From contig DATEAX010000050.1 of NCBI GenBank assembly GCA_035288145.1, positions 1-19,757 on the forward strand: a stretch of 19,757 bases of DNA, given 5' to 3'. Position 1 is the first letter of the stretch. Each line of letters opens with the position of its first letter. The notes under the pieces were generated by a model, which had not been told where the DNA came from, did not search any database, and saw only the letters and a program-made list of their open reading frames with translations. A program made the translations under genes and the position numbers. Origin of the DNA: DATEAX01 sp035288145. GTDB lineage: Bacteria > Patescibacteriota > UBA1384 > UBA12157 > JAENIV01. Below are positions 19,196 through 19,757 of the stretch, in pieces.

Positions 19196-19757
19196 ATGAA
19201 CTCAAACTTTTACATCGTTATTTTAGCCGGGGGGTCGGGGACGCGGCTCTGGCCGATATCTCGATGCAACCGGCCAAAACAATTTCATAATTTCTGCCAT
19301 AAAGAAATGTCTCTGATACAAGAAACTTATGCCCGTGTCAAAGACCTAGTCCCAAAGGAAAACATCTATGTTTCCTTAGTTAAAGACATTTTGAAAATGA
19401 GCCAAAAACAACTCCCGGAAATTCCCAAAAAAAACTTTATCGTTGAGCCCGTGAGTAAAAATACCGCCCCGGCGATTGCCTTGGCTACCGCTCAAATCAT
19501 CGGTGCAGAGCCAGAGGCTGTTATCGCCACCATTGCCTCGGATCACACCGTAGGAAAGACCAATAAATTTCACCAAACTCTTCTTCAAGCCAAGAATTTT
19601 CTTTTGAAAAACCCCGACTATTTAGTCACCATCGGCATTAAACCCACTAACCCGAATACCGGCTACGGTTATATTAAAATCGGTCGAAAGTTTCCTAAAA
19701 CACCCGCCCGCGAGGCGGAAAAATTTGTCGAAAAACCCGATTTAAAAACCGCGGAAA
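19196..19757 (+). CDS. manC: mannose-1-phosphate guanylyltransferase (ManC type), 3' end outside the window
   Basis: Makes GDP-mannose from mannose-1-phosphate and GTP, for surface glycans. The 187 visible residues hold the nucleotidyltransferase signature VILAGGSGTRLWPISR (about residues 8-23) with the following RPKQF, the FIVEPVSKNTAPAIALA motif (about 80-96) typical of ManC/ManA-type enzymes, IASDHTV (about 108-114), and GYGYIKIG and VEKPD further on. The frame is open to the window end. The start is taken at ATG 19196; it has no Shine-Dalgarno sequence and lies 6 nt past a perfect -10 box, so the mRNA is probably leaderless. Whether a C-terminal isomerase domain follows cannot be seen. 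Confidence 0.92.
   Translation, partial: MNSNFYIVILAGGSGTRLWPISRCNRPKQFHNFCHKEMSLIQETYARVKDLVPKENIYVSLVKDILKMSQKQLPEIPKKNFIVEPVSKNTAPAIALATAQIIGAEPEAVIATIASDHTVGKTNKFHQTLLQAKNFLLKNPDYLVTIGIKPTNPNTGYGYIKIGRKFPKTPAREAEKFVEKPDLKTAE

Noticed and set aside
1..19757. CRISPR array, tRNA, rRNA or toxin-antitoxin pair
   Set aside because: No regularly spaced repeats, no cloverleaf or rRNA-like stretch, and no recognisable toxin or antitoxin protein on either strand.

Overview
The window looks like a chromosomal segment of a Candidate Phyla Radiation bacterium (Patescibacteria, probably a Parcubacteria-type lineage). This is inferred from very compact genes with many 4-base start/stop overlaps, unusually short YbeY and SbcC, a stand-alone EF-Tu-domain-2-like protein, a DUF6580-type membrane protein, and a Mn/Fe-free (class II, B12-dependent) ribonucleotide reductase. 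TGA is a true stop here (nrdJ, sbcD, the YqeY-like gene), so this is genetic code 11 and not the UGA=Gly code of Absconditabacteria/Gracilibacteria. No rRNA, tRNA, CRISPR array or prophage is visible.

Layout. (1) 1-1360: the 3' part of an IS110-like transposase, followed by a structured non-coding stretch with a terminator, a palindromic repeat and a bidirectional terminator. (2) 1361-2574: a minus-strand lytic transglycosylase and a plus-strand EF-Tu-domain-like gene, expressed from overlapping divergent promoters. A terminator-like hairpin sits at the very start of the transglycosylase transcript. (3) 2661-5813: rarA, a HExxH metalloprotease, a HIT protein, and an rpsU / YqeY-like / ybeY operon. 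(4) 5797-8265: ftsA-ftsZ cell-division operon with a structured leader. (5) 8266-13204: an apparent B12 module: structured leader, nrdJ, a four-helix-bundle (23S IVP-like) cassette framed by inverted repeats, cobO-type corrinoid adenosyltransferase, a membrane-anchored DUF4430 (transcobalamin C-terminal-like) protein, a DUF6580 ECF-S-like membrane protein, and a thioredoxin. (6) 13205-13379: a long two-bulge hairpin plus a palindrome, placed just downstream of a good minus-strand promoter, so a candidate small RNA. (7) 13380-16720: sbcD-sbcC. (8) 16751-19113: polysaccharide deacetylase, RluA-type pseudouridine synthase, guanylate kinase and a small acidic protein in one overlapping operon, closed by a terminator. 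(9) 19160-end: a strong promoter and an apparently leaderless manC, cut by the window edge.

The most interesting content is region 5, read as a corrinoid capture, adenosylation, ribonucleotide reduction and re-reduction pathway. Next come the non-coding structures: the anti-Shine-Dalgarno-loop RNA at 13232-13320, a two-copy covarying hairpin repeat at 1244-1294 and 4333-4377, the nrdJ leader, and the RNA-like region after the IS110-type transposase. No intergenic gap exceeds 300 bases; the longest (1090-1360) is described element by element. All structure calls were made by eye without folding or database searches.
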